DNA of 64,000 nucleotides from Soonwooa sp032078105 (GTDB lineage: Bacteria; Bacteroidota; Bacteroidia; Flavobacteriales; Weeksellaceae). A model generated the notes under the pieces. That model saw nothing but the letters and a program-made list of their open reading frames with translations. It ran no database searches and was not told the DNA's origin. Position numbers and translations under genes: made by a program. Positions 1 through 7,508 of this stretch are shown one piece after another; position 1 is the stretch's first letter, and each line of letters opens with the position of its first letter. Location: positions 248,001-312,000 of the forward strand of contig JBJZOS010000003.1 of NCBI GenBank assembly GCA_046269235.1. Direction: 5' to 3'.

Positions 1-1
1 G

Positions 2-688
2 GTAAAAAACGTTGAAGAAGCTTGCCATGACATCCAAGATGGCGCTACAATTATGCTAGGCGGTTTTGGTCTTTGCGGCATTCCAGAAAATTGCATCGCC
101 GAATTGGTTAAAAAGAATGTCAAGAATTTGACGTGTATTTCCAACAATGCTGGCGTTGATGATTTTGGCCTTGGCTTATTACTTCAGCAAAAACAAATCA
201 AAAAAATGATCTCGTCTTATGTTGGCGAAAATGCTGAATTTGAACGTCAATTGTTAAGTGGAGAATTAGAAGTTGACCTAATCCCACAAGGGACTTTGGC
301 AACACGTTGTATGGCTGCTGGTTACGGTATGCCTGCCATCTACACACCTGCTGGCGTTGGGACCGAAGTTGCAGAAGGCAAAGAAGTTCGGAATTTCAAC
401 GGGAAAGATTATTTGTTAGAATATGCTTTTGATGCAGATTTTGCCATTGTAAAAGCTTGGAAAGGCGATACAGCGGGTAACTTAATCTTCCGTTCGACTT
501 CTCGTAACTTTAACCCTTTAATGGCGATGGCTGGCAAAACAACAATTGCCGAAGTGGAAGAATTGGTTGAAATTGGTGAATTGAATCCTGATGAAATCCA
601 CACGCCGGGGATCTACGTGCAACGCATCTTCCAAGGTGAGAGATACGAAAAAAGAATCGAACAAAGAACGGTTCGTAATGCTAATTAA
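2..688 (+). CDS. scoA: CoA transferase subunit A (3-oxoacid CoA-transferase), 5' truncated
   Basis: This is the alpha subunit of a succinyl-CoA:3-ketoacid or acetate CoA-transferase, which moves CoA between short-chain acids in ketone-body and fatty-acid use. The open frame runs to the window's left edge: the codons before the first ATG at 53 read VKNVEEACHDIQDGATI, the normal N-terminus of the family, so ATG 53 is internal and the true start lies outside. The GGFGLCGIPEN motif (CoA/substrate loop) and the later PAGVGTEVAEGKE segment are characteristic. A terminator follows directly, so the catalytic beta subunit (scoB), usually next to it, is not downstream and may lie upstream outside the window. 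The exact acyl substrate is not decidable from sequence. Confidence 0.93.
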   Translation, partial: VKNVEEACHDIQDGATIMLGGFGLCGIPENCIAELVKKNVKNLTCISNNAGVDDFGLGLLLQQKQIKKMISSYVGENAEFERQLLSGELEVDLIPQGTLATRCMAAGYGMPAIYTPAGVGTEVAEGKEVRNFNGKDYLLEYAFDADFAIVKAWKGDTAGNLIFRSTSRNFNPLMAMAGKTTIAEVEELVEIGELNPDEIHTPGIYVQRIFQGERYEKRIEQRTVRNAN

Positions 689-691
689 TAT

Positions 692-719
692 AAGGCTCTA
701 GATTTTTGGAGCTTTTTTT
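692..719 (+). terminator. Rho-independent terminator after scoA
   Basis: A short stem (AGGCTC pairing with GAGCTT, one G-U pair) is followed by a run of seven T on the plus strand, immediately after the scoA stop codon. Confidence 0.65.
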
Positions 720-737
720 AAATTAATTTTTTTTCAA

Positions 738-1106
738 ATGAAATTAGGTGCATTTTCTATAAGCTTGAGTGTCAAAAATTTAGAAGTTTCTAAAAACTTT
801 TATGAAGCACTTGGCTTTGACGTTTTTGCTGGCGCATTGGCTCAAAAATATTTAATTATGAAAAATGGGGATTGTCTTATCGGTCTTTTCGAAGCAATGT
901 TTGAAGGGAATCTTTTGACCTTTAATCCTGGATGGGACCAAAATGCCCAAGCATTGGAAGACTGGAACGATGTCCGCGCCATTGCTAAACATCTTGAAGA
1001 AAAAGGCATCAAAACGAATGTACAAATCAATAAAGAATCTGGCCCAGGAAGCTTGACTCTGCACGATCCAGACGGCAATATGATATTAATTGATCAACAT
1101 CGATAA
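738..1106 (+). CDS. VOC family protein (glyoxalase/bleomycin-resistance fold)
   Basis: A 122-aa single vicinal-oxygen-chelate domain. The beta-alpha-beta-beta-beta repeats are visible: the N-terminal segment with VKNLEVSKNFYEALGF and the C-terminal GPGSLTLHDPDGNMILIDQH, which is the usual second metal-ligand strand of the fold. Such stand-alone proteins act as homodimers on small metal-chelating substrates, but the substrate cannot be named from sequence. It has its own short leader after the scoA terminator and ends in a terminator shared with the opposing ribbon-helix-helix gene. The fold is secure; the function is not. Confidence 0.85.
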   Translation: MKLGAFSISLSVKNLEVSKNFYEALGFDVFAGALAQKYLIMKNGDCLIGLFEAMFEGNLLTFNPGWDQNAQALEDWNDVRAIAKHLEEKGIKTNVQINKESGPGSLTLHDPDGNMILIDQHR

Positions 1107-1117
1107 TACTAAAAAAT

Positions 1118-1147
1118 AAAAAAGCTCAGACAATTCTGAGCTTTTTT
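1118..1147. terminator. Bidirectional terminator between VOC gene and Arc-like gene
   Basis: A perfect hairpin (stem AAAAAAGCTCAGA with its complement, loop CAAT) has A-runs on the 5' side and T-runs on the 3' side, so it can end transcription of both converging genes. Confidence 0.85.
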
Positions 1148-1148
1148 A

Positions 1149-1328
1149 TTAAGATTTATCAGTTTCCTTTTCTTTTGTTTCCTTTTTCTTTCGACCAGCG
1201 TTGGTAAGACTTTGATGAATAAGAAATTCGATTTGCCCATTAACGCTTCGGAACTCGTCAGCAGCCCATTTTTCGATGAGTTTATAAGTATCTTCATCCA
1301 TTCTTAATACAAAACTTTTTTTGCTCAT
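1149..1328 (-). CDS. Arc-like ribbon-helix-helix DNA-binding protein (59 aa)
   Basis: A 59-aa ORF begins MSKKSFVLRMDEDTYKLIEKW and ends in a Lys/Glu-rich tail. The pattern, a short basic beta strand (KSFVLRM) followed by an amphipathic helix (DEDTYKLIEKWAADEF) and a second helix (SVNGQIEFLIHQSL), is the ribbon-helix-helix fold of Arc/MetJ/CopG. RHH proteins bind DNA as dimers through the beta strand. It lies 43 bp downstream of the SPFH gene on the same strand and may be co-transcribed. No toxin-like partner is visible, so an antitoxin role is not supported. Its target is unknown; autoregulation of the SPFH-Arc unit is one possibility. Confidence 0.8.
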   Translation of the reverse strand: MSKKSFVLRMDEDTYKLIEKWAADEFRSVNGQIEFLIHQSLTNAGRKKKETKEKETDKS

Positions 1329-1371
1329 TTTAATAACTTTAAAAGCATCAAAGCTTTTATTCTAAGCTTGA

Positions 1372-2238
1372 TTAATTATACAATGTTCCGGCATTCAAAA
1401 TAGGTTGTGCTGCTTTTTCGCCACACAAAACCACCATAAGGTTGGACACCATCGCGGCTTTACGCTCGTCATCTAACTCAACGATATTTTCTTCAGATAA
1501 CTTTTTTAATGCTAAATCTACCATCCCAACAGCACCTTCCACAATCTTGGTTCTTGCTGCAACTATTGCTGTTGCCTGTTGTCTTTGTAGCATAGCACCT
1601 GCAATCTCGGATGCGTATGCCAAGTGCGAAATTCTCGCTTCTTGTACGATGATTCCTGCCGGAGCAAGACGTTCTGTTAATTCTCTTTCCAAGATATGAT
1701 TAACATCTTCCCCGCCTCCTCTCAAGGTGATTGGTGCATTTTCGTCCTCCAAATTATCGTAAGGAAAACTAACAGCTAGGTGACGAACTGCCGCTTCACT
1801 TTGGGTTCTAACATATTCCAAATAACGCTCTACATCGAATGCTGCCTTGTAAGTGTCGCCAACTTTCCACACGATAACCGCTCCAATTTCGATCGGATTT
1901 CCCATTTTATCGTTTACCTTAAGGGTTTGACCTTGCAAGTTTTCGGAACGCAAACTCATCCTTTGTGATGAATAAAAAGGGTTGATAAAAAACAAACCAT
2001 TTTCCTTAACAGAACCCACATATTTTCCGAAGAAATTAAGAACACGCGAATGATTGGGTTGGATAATCATTAATCCTTTCATAAAAAAGAATGACAATAA
2101 CACCATCAAAATCGCTACAGCTGCTAATCCTAGGCTATAATCGATAGAATAAATAAACAATCCTAAGCCTGCAAAAAACAGGACTATGCTTATTAATAAA
2201 GCAAGGTAACCTGACATTGGTTTTAAAACTTTTTCCAT
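1372..2238 (-). CDS. SPFH/band-7 domain membrane protein
   Basis: A 288-aa protein with two N-terminal hydrophobic segments (about residues 9-28 and 33-54) followed by an SPFH (stomatin/prohibitin/flotillin/HflK-C) domain. Typical features are NHSRVLNFFGKYVGSVKENG, the VIVWKVGDTYKAAFDVERY strand, and the long Ala/Glu-rich helix with LERELTERLAPAGIIVQEARISHLAYA. SPFH proteins oligomerise at the cytoplasmic membrane and organise microdomains or modulate proteases such as FtsH; no client is apparent here. It is followed by the small RHH gene. Family confidence is high; the specific role is open. Confidence 0.9.
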   Translation of the reverse strand: MEKVLKPMSGYLALLISIVLFFAGLGLFIYSIDYSLGLAAVAILMVLLSFFFMKGLMIIQPNHSRVLNFFGKYVGSVKENGLFFINPFYSSQRMSLRSENLQGQTLKVNDKMGNPIEIGAVIVWKVGDTYKAAFDVERYLEYVRTQSEAAVRHLAVSFPYDNLEDENAPITLRGGGEDVNHILERELTERLAPAGIIVQEARISHLAYASEIAGAMLQRQQATAIVAARTKIVEGAVGMVDLALKKLSEENIVELDDERKAAMVSNLMVVLCGEKAAQPILNAGTLYN

Positions 2239-2301
2239 GTATTTAAAATTTTGATATTAATTTGATATCATAAAGATATATAATCTTAGAATACAAAGCA
2301 T

Positions 2302-2327
2302 AAAAAAAACGCTTAAAAAAGCGTTTT
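2302..2327 (-). terminator. Terminator of the leucine-rich-repeat gene
   Basis: A stem of AAAACGCTT with its complement, followed on the minus strand by eight T, sits just past the stop codon of the LRR gene. Confidence 0.75.
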
Positions 2328-2333
2328 AAATTT

Positions 2334-3443
2334 TTATTGTTTAATGAAGCTTTGTTTAATAAGCTTTTCGTGGGTTTTTAGAACAAAAATATAGGTTGCA
2401 TTAGAAAGTTGAGAAACATCGATTTTTGAGGTATTTAAAACGCCCGATTGCAGCAATTGCCCACTCATATTAAAAATCTGGAAACTAGAATTTTTATAAT
2501 CTCCTTCAATAGTAATAAAGTCTTTTGCTAAAGTTGGATAAATTTTAATAGCCTTCTCGGTTTGATTGTCAACCGACAGACCGCAATTAGTTTCAACTGT
2601 TGCACCAGCTATTTCTACGATTATATCATCACAATCTTTTTTAATTAAATTAAAATTAGAATTTCCTTCAACATTAATTAGCGTCAAATTATTAATCGTT
2701 CCGTCCATAAAATCTAAAGAAGTTAATTGATTATTCTTTGCTAAAATAGTTTTCAACAATGAATTATTACGAAAAGTAATAGCTGTCAATTTGTTAGCCT
2801 CGACCGAAAACCAATTTAGCTTATTAAGTCCAGACAAATCCAAACTCGCCAACTGGTTGTCGTTGATATGGAGTCTTTCTAGGTTAGTATTTTGCGAAAC
2901 ATCCAAACTCGTCAATTTGTTGTTCACCAAGAATAAACGCTGCAAATCTTTAAGCCCGGACAAATCAATCGATGTTAGGGCATTATCATTAATGTAGACA
3001 ATCTTTAACTTCGAATTTTGAGGAAAAAGAATACCCGTCAACTGGTTTTTATTAAGTTCGATATTCGTCAGTTTATCAAGTGTCGAAACATCCAAAACCC
3101 CTGTCAGTTTATTATTACGAAGATTAAGCGTTGTAACTTCCGTATTTTTTGAGACATCTATTTTGTTAAGATTAATAAGATTTCCTAAATTAAGCTCTGT
3201 CAAATTTGTAAAATATTCAATTCCCGTTGCATCGTAAATATTAGGATAGTTGCTAAGATTCCGAATCGTCGTCAAAGTCAAAGCCTCTGTCTCCGAAATT
3301 TGTCCATCTTTGTTAGCATCTACCGCCGGATAAGCTTTGATAATTGCTGCTTTGAAATTAGCATCTGGAAAGTTGATGTTTTGTGCATTCATTGCACTTG
3401 CGCCCATAACTAATAGGCTGAACGTGGTAAAAAACCGCTTCAT
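2334..3443 (-). CDS. Secreted leucine-rich-repeat protein with T9SS type A sorting domain
   Basis: A 369-aa surface or secreted protein. Residues 1-20 form a signal peptide ending MNAQ. An EF-hand-like loop, DANKDGQISETEA, lies near residues 42-54. About nine LRRs of 20-22 residues follow (pattern LxxLxLxxNxLTSL, residues ~75-265). The last ~75 residues are a type IX sorting domain (KIYPTLAKDFITIEG, IFNMSGQLL, GVLNTSKIDVSQLSN, YIFVLKT). It would cross the outer membrane by T9SS and be anchored or released. The leader carries a cobalamin riboswitch, so expression should fall when vitamin B12 is plentiful. That regulation suggests a part in corrinoid capture or in a B12-replaceable process, but nothing in the protein itself proves it. 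No btuB-like receptor or other B12 gene is adjacent. Confidence 0.88.
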   Translation of the reverse strand: MKRFFTTFSLLVMGASAMNAQNINFPDANFKAAIIKAYPAVDANKDGQISETEALTLTTIRNLSNYPNIYDATGIEYFTNLTELNLGNLINLNKIDVSKNTEVTTLNLRNNKLTGVLDVSTLDKLTNIELNKNQLTGILFPQNSKLKIVYINDNALTSIDLSGLKDLQRLFLVNNKLTSLDVSQNTNLERLHINDNQLASLDLSGLNKLNWFSVEANKLTAITFRNNSLLKTILAKNNQLTSLDFMDGTINNLTLINVEGNSNFNLIKKDCDDIIVEIAGATVETNCGLSVDNQTEKAIKIYPTLAKDFITIEGDYKNSSFQIFNMSGQLLQSGVLNTSKIDVSQLSNATYIFVLKTHEKLIKQSFIKQ

Positions 3444-3482
3444 AAATATAAAAATTAAATTAGTTTAACTCCCGAAACTATT

Positions 3483-3540
3483 GGGGATTACACATAAAGA
3501 CTTGTAATGAAAAGACAGAATGTCCATAATCTTTATCCCC
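3483..3540 (-). promoter_or_regulatory. Candidate expression-platform hairpin downstream of the riboswitch
   Basis: Between the aptamer and the LRR start codon the RNA can fold into a compound hairpin: GGGG with CCCC and ATAAAGA with TCTTTAT at the base, plus an inner GACA/TGTC stem-loop near 3514-3524. No strong U-run follows, so control could act on translation or through a tertiary contact rather than plain termination. The link to B12 control is inference. Confidence 0.4.
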
Positions 3541-3551
3541 GAAAGTATCAA

Positions 3552-3712
3552 CATTAGGCAGGTCTCCTGGCTCACATCTTGATATCGTCCTTCCCAAATA
3601 TGACTTCAGTGGACAACGATTTGACATCAAGTTTTGTAGTTTACAGTTGCGGGTACAGCTTAGGTATTACACCTAATTCTCTTTTAATAAGATAAAAACA
3701 TCTTAACCTAAT
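3552..3712 (-). ncRNA. Cobalamin (AdoCbl-type) riboswitch
   Basis: Read on the minus strand, the leader has the conserved parts of the cobalamin aptamer in order: GAATTAGGTGTAATACCTAA, then GCTGTACCCGCAACTGTAA, then CACTG, GGGAAGG, and the 3' B12 box GAGCCAGGAGACCTGCC (plus-strand mirror ggcaggtctcctggctc at 3557-3573). These match the long-established B12-box consensus closely. The aptamer lies about 110 nt upstream of the LRR-T9SS gene and on its strand, with a promoter box just upstream. Cobalamin riboswitches in Bacteroidota usually precede btuB-type transport genes, so this downstream gene is unusual. Confidence 0.95.
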
Positions 3713-3717
3713 TGCCG

Positions 3718-3725
3718 CAAAGATA
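3718..3725 (-). promoter_or_regulatory. -7 promoter element upstream of the riboswitch
   Basis: TATCTTTG on the minus strand matches the Bacteroidota housekeeping -7 consensus TAnnTTTG and sits just 5' of the aptamer. No clear -33 TTG is seen. Confidence 0.6.
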
Positions 3726-3754
3726 GCATAAATAAAGCTTTTTATGAAGTTTTA

Positions 3755-3790
3755 AAACTAAAAAAGGCACATCATTAATGACATGCCTTT
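3755..3790 (-). terminator. Terminator of ccsBA
   Basis: On the minus strand, AAAGGCA and TGCCTTT form a stem with an AT-rich internal palindrome (CATTAATG) and a following T-run. It lies directly after the ccsBA stop codon and insulates it from the riboswitch transcript. Confidence 0.75.
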
Positions 3791-3809
3791 ATTATTATGT
3801 TAATTAAAA

Positions 3810-6800
3810 TTAAGGTTGATCTTGCGTACGTTCATCTTTTTTAATTAAAAGACTTTTGTGTAAACTTTTATATCTAAAGTAGGACAAAACTGACAAAGTA
3901 GCCATGAATAACAATCCTAAATATACCCAAAGCGGAACCGGAATAGGATCTCCTTTAGCATACGAGTGAAGACCTGTCAGGTAGTAATTAACACCAAAAT
4001 AAGTCATTACCATAGAACAGAATGCAATCATAGTCATTACATGGAAAAGATGTCTACCACGAAGTCCAGGTACCAATCTCATGTGCAGTACAAAGGCATA
4101 AACCATAATCGAGATGAAAGCCCAAGTTTCTTTTGGGTCCCAACTCCAATAACGTCCCCAACTTTCGTTAGCCCAAATACCACCCATAAAATTACCAACT
4201 GTAAGTGCAACTAGACCAATACTTAAAGACATTTCGCTAACGATAGCTAACTCTTTTAAAGTTGTATCATTATGTTTTTTGAAAACTCTTGTCGATGCAA
4301 TAATGTAGAAAATTAAAGATATTACAGCAATCAACATCGATAAGGAGAAGAAACCATAACTCGATGCAATAATCGCAACGTGTACAATCAACCAATACGA
4401 TTTAAGAACTGGTACAAGTGGCGTAATCTGAGGATCTAAAGCTGCACCACCATGCGCAAATCCCATCATAACAACCGCAACCAAGAATCCTGCTGCAGGA
4501 ATTAATGCATTTGAATTTCGGTACAGGGCAAAACCGGCCGAAATACCTACCCACGAAATAAAGATAATCGCTTCGTAACCATTACTCCAAGGGGCATGAC
4601 CAGAGATGTACCATCTTGCAATTAACCCTAAGAAATGTAAGAAATAACCAACAGCTCCTAGATAGATTAATCCTTTTACAACCTTGCTTAAAACCTTGCT
4701 TGGTCTGAATAATTCAATAAAAGCAAAAATCAACAAAACGCTACCTAAAATTGTATAGAAAATCAACAATTTAAAGTTGATATCTAATTTATTTAAAAGA
4801 ACTTCTAATTCTATTTTTGCATCGGGTGGAATAACTTGTTTTCCCCATTTATGTTGATATGCTTCAACTTTCTTTAACTCTTCGTCTGCTTTTTTCCAAT
4901 TTCCGTTCTGTGTTGCAAGAAGAACACTTGAAAGGTATGGACCAAGAACATCTTGTGCGTTTTTATCCATTTCGAAATCCGCTGTCATTACTGAATTCCA
5001 AGTATGGTTAGCGTCATTCTGAACCGGAACTGCACGGAAATATTGATAAGACATCAACGCATTAAGAACCTGAACTTTATCATTTAGTTTAATAACCGCT
5101 TCATCGAATTTTGTCTTTTCAACTGGCTTTTTACGGAATGCCGCATTATATTCGTCTTCCAAAACGAAACGAAGATTTCCGTTCTTATCAGCTGGGAATA
5201 ATTTTACTAAACTTGTAAAACTGTCATCATTAGCTTTAGTAATTTTTGCTAAATCTCTACCAACTTTTCCTCGAGTTTCGATTTTAATAATATTAACCTG
5301 AGCCCAAAACATTGGATCGATTGTGGCTGCTAAAAACCATTGGTTAGCATCCAAATGTTGGAAGTGATCGCGATTGGTTAATTTATGCAAAATGTCTATC
5401 GCCTGCGTGTTAGCCGGTTGTATACGACCTTCATAACTTTGCACCAGCATATGCCCGAACTTCTCCGCGTGCTCTTTATCAATCTGAATATTCTTTACCA
5501 AATCATCTGCAGAAATGGTATTCATTTTAGATGTTGGCGCAGGATTTTGAGTTTTAGGCGCTGAGACATTATCTTTGCTACCATCCGATGTCGAATGGGT
5601 TTCGATTTTTTGTGCATTAAGTCCTAAACTTAAAAACAATAAGAACGCACCAGCTACTTTAGCTTTTTTCTTGCTGAGATCTTTCAGCATTTTGTTAAGA
5701 TTCCAGAATCTAGAACCTTTCCAGAACATTGTTACAAACATCCCAACGAACAAAAAACCATAACCGATATAAGAGATTAGAGTCCCCCAATAGTCGTGGT
5801 TAACAGACAAAATAGTCCCTTTTCTATCTGGATCAAAACTCGCTTGGAAAAATCTGTAACCTTTATAATTAAGAACGTGGTTCATATAGATCTTGTATGG
5901 TGTTTGTTTACCTTCATCTATAATCTGTACATGAGATTCGTAAGCCGACGGCGACGAGCTTCCTGGATAAGTTTCCATCACAAATTTATCAAGTTTTAAA
6001 GCAAAAGGTGTGTTATAGACTTTTGGACCGAAGCCAATCATCACATTCATACCGTCTAATTGGATTTGCTTATATGCATTAGGATTTCCCTTTTCCACAG
6101 AAAGATCCACCATCATTTTAGACTTTGGACCTTTAACCTCGACAGTTAATTGATCTGGCACATCTTTATCTTTTTGTTTATCGCCTTCGTAAGCTTTCAA
6201 ACTTCCTTTTTTAAGACCTTCTGGCACAACCAATTTTAGATCATTAATAGAGTAAAGACTTCTCAGAACCAAAGGTTGGAATTTATCTTTAGTCGTTGTC
6301 CCTGTTGCTTGCGTCGCCATGGTCATAAACTGCGCATCAACTGGCGTTTTAATAAACAATGAATCTTTTTCTTGTCTGAATTCTACAGCACCTTCAATAG
6401 AAGTTCTGTTAAAACTTACCAAAGTCCCATTAATGTTTTGAACATCGCCTGGCGCTAAGTAGATATTTTGTCTTCCTCCTTTTTCGTTGGTAGAGACAAG
6501 GTGTAGATATTCTTTACCATTCGGGTTAACGACCATGCTATCCATTTTGCGTTGCATGTAGTTAACGGCTTTCACTTCCAGTTGATTTTCGTGGAAGTTA
6601 TATTTAGCACTCATTTTGTAATGAAGTGGCGACATAAGATACGGTATATCAGGATAATGTAGCTCTTCTCCTTTTTCTTCAACCTTAACTTTTAAAAAGG
6701 TTTTATCAGTAACAATTTCGTTGTTGGTTTCTCCTTCGCGGATGTGCATAACCCCTTCGAAACTAATGTATCGTGTAATAGCACCACCAATAAAAATAAA

Positions 6801-7058
6801 AATAAATGCCAAGTGAAATACTAGAACCGGCCACTTTTCTCTTCTCAGAAGTCGATATCTACCAATATTCCCAATAAAATTAAGAATTAGTAAAAACATA
6901 ATCGCTTCAAACCATTTAGCCTCATAGATTAGAGCCTTTGCAGTTGGCGTTCCGTAGTCATTTTCTACAAAAGTAGCGACAGCCATTGCGATGGCGTATA
7001 ACAATAGCAAAGTCGCCATTGTACGCGTTGAAATCAGAATATCCTGAATTTTTTTCAT
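3810..7058 (-). CDS. ccsA: Cytochrome c synthase CcsBA (fused ResB/CcsB and ResC/CcsA)
   Basis: A fused System II cytochrome c maturation protein that exports heme and ligates it to CXXCH motifs of apocytochromes outside the cytoplasmic membrane. I place the start at ATG 7058 (MKKIQDILISTRT), giving 1082 aa, because upstream codons in this frame (from 7103) look non-coding. The N-terminal part is ResB-like (several TM helices around a large extracytoplasmic domain). A ~250-residue extracytoplasmic segment follows, opening with a signal-peptide-like stretch (FLLFLSLGLNAQ). The C-terminal third is CcsA, with the tryptophan-rich heme motif WGRYWSWDPKETW and flanking His residues. It should mature the cytochrome encoded at 35.7-36.1 kb. 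The gene is monocistronic, between a TATTTTTG promoter box and a terminator. Confidence 0.93.
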   Translation of the reverse strand: MKKIQDILISTRTMATLLLLYAIAMAVATFVENDYGTPTAKALIYEAKWFEAIMFLLILNFIGNIGRYRLLRREKWPVLVFHLAFIFIFIGGAITRYISFEGVMHIREGETNNEIVTDKTFLKVKVEEKGEELHYPDIPYLMSPLHYKMSAKYNFHENQLEVKAVNYMQRKMDSMVVNPNGKEYLHLVSTNEKGGRQNIYLAPGDVQNINGTLVSFNRTSIEGAVEFRQEKDSLFIKTPVDAQFMTMATQATGTTTKDKFQPLVLRSLYSINDLKLVVPEGLKKGSLKAYEGDKQKDKDVPDQLTVEVKGPKSKMMVDLSVEKGNPNAYKQIQLDGMNVMIGFGPKVYNTPFALKLDKFVMETYPGSSSPSAYESHVQIIDEGKQTPYKIYMNHVLNYKGYRFFQASFDPDRKGTILSVNHDYWGTLISYIGYGFLFVGMFVTMFWKGSRFWNLNKMLKDLSKKKAKVAGAFLLFLSLGLNAQKIETHSTSDGSKDNVSAPKTQNPAPTSKMNTISADDLVKNIQIDKEHAEKFGHMLVQSYEGRIQPANTQAIDILHKLTNRDHFQHLDANQWFLAATIDPMFWAQVNIIKIETRGKVGRDLAKITKANDDSFTSLVKLFPADKNGNLRFVLEDEYNAAFRKKPVEKTKFDEAVIKLNDKVQVLNALMSYQYFRAVPVQNDANHTWNSVMTADFEMDKNAQDVLGPYLSSVLLATQNGNWKKADEELKKVEAYQHKWGKQVIPPDAKIELEVLLNKLDINFKLLIFYTILGSVLLIFAFIELFRPSKVLSKVVKGLIYLGAVGYFLHFLGLIARWYISGHAPWSNGYEAIIFISWVGISAGFALYRNSNALIPAAGFLVAVVMMGFAHGGAALDPQITPLVPVLKSYWLIVHVAIIASSYGFFSLSMLIAVISLIFYIIASTRVFKKHNDTTLKELAIVSEMSLSIGLVALTVGNFMGGIWANESWGRYWSWDPKETWAFISIMVYAFVLHMRLVPGLRGRHLFHVMTMIAFCSMVMTYFGVNYYLTGLHSYAKGDPIPVPLWVYLGLLFMATLSVLSYFRYKSLHKSLLIKKDERTQDQP

Positions 7059-7131
7059 AGTAATTCTATATAAACGATGATTCCAAATCCAGTAAAAACA
7101 CACTTAAAAATAGTCTAGATTCAGTCAAATG

Positions 7132-7139
7132 CAAAAATA
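7132..7139 (-). promoter_or_regulatory. -7 promoter element for ccsBA
   Basis: TATTTTTG on the minus strand fits TAnnTTTG and lies about 75 nt before the chosen ccsBA start. Confidence 0.5.
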
Positions 7140-7477
7140 GTGATGTTATTTAGATTTAATACATAAAATCTGGCATTAATGACAATTCTCATAATCTATT
7201 TTAAATATTAATTGGCTAATATTTGCTTGGTTAAACTATTAATTTATCACTAAAATCCACTTTCCTAATCGTTATTAAATATTTACTCACTTTTTTATGT
7301 TATTCATTCTTAAAAATCAAATTTAAATTCATTTTTAAAATTTTTATTTTTATTAAATCTAAATAGTATTAGGCTTCAAAATTATTTTTAAATCTAAATT
7401 AATCAACGCCTCAATTATTTACATCAGAATCGATAAGAAAGCTCTATATTTAGCTTCAAAATTCATTTAAAAAAGAT

Positions 7478-7485
7478 TAAATTTG
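7478..7485 (+). promoter_or_regulatory. -7 promoter element for ftsK
   Basis: TAAATTTG fits TAnnTTTG and lies 23 nt before the ftsK ATG; a matching -33 TTG is not clear. Confidence 0.55.
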
Positions 7486-7508
7486 CACGGAATTGACCGT
7501 ATTTATCA

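Larger units (their letters stand above)
7104..7508. other. AT-rich divergent intergenic region between ccsBA and ftsK
   Basis: About 400 bp of very AT-rich sequence holding the two divergent promoters listed separately. Two similar copies of (T)AG(G)CTTCAAAATT occur near 7371 and 7450. I see no ORF, RNA fold or repeat array beyond this. Confidence 0.5.

Noticed and set aside
1149..1328. Toxin-antitoxin reading of the ribbon-helix-helix gene
   Set aside because: No small toxin-like ORF is adjacent; the only neighbour on the strand is the SPFH gene.
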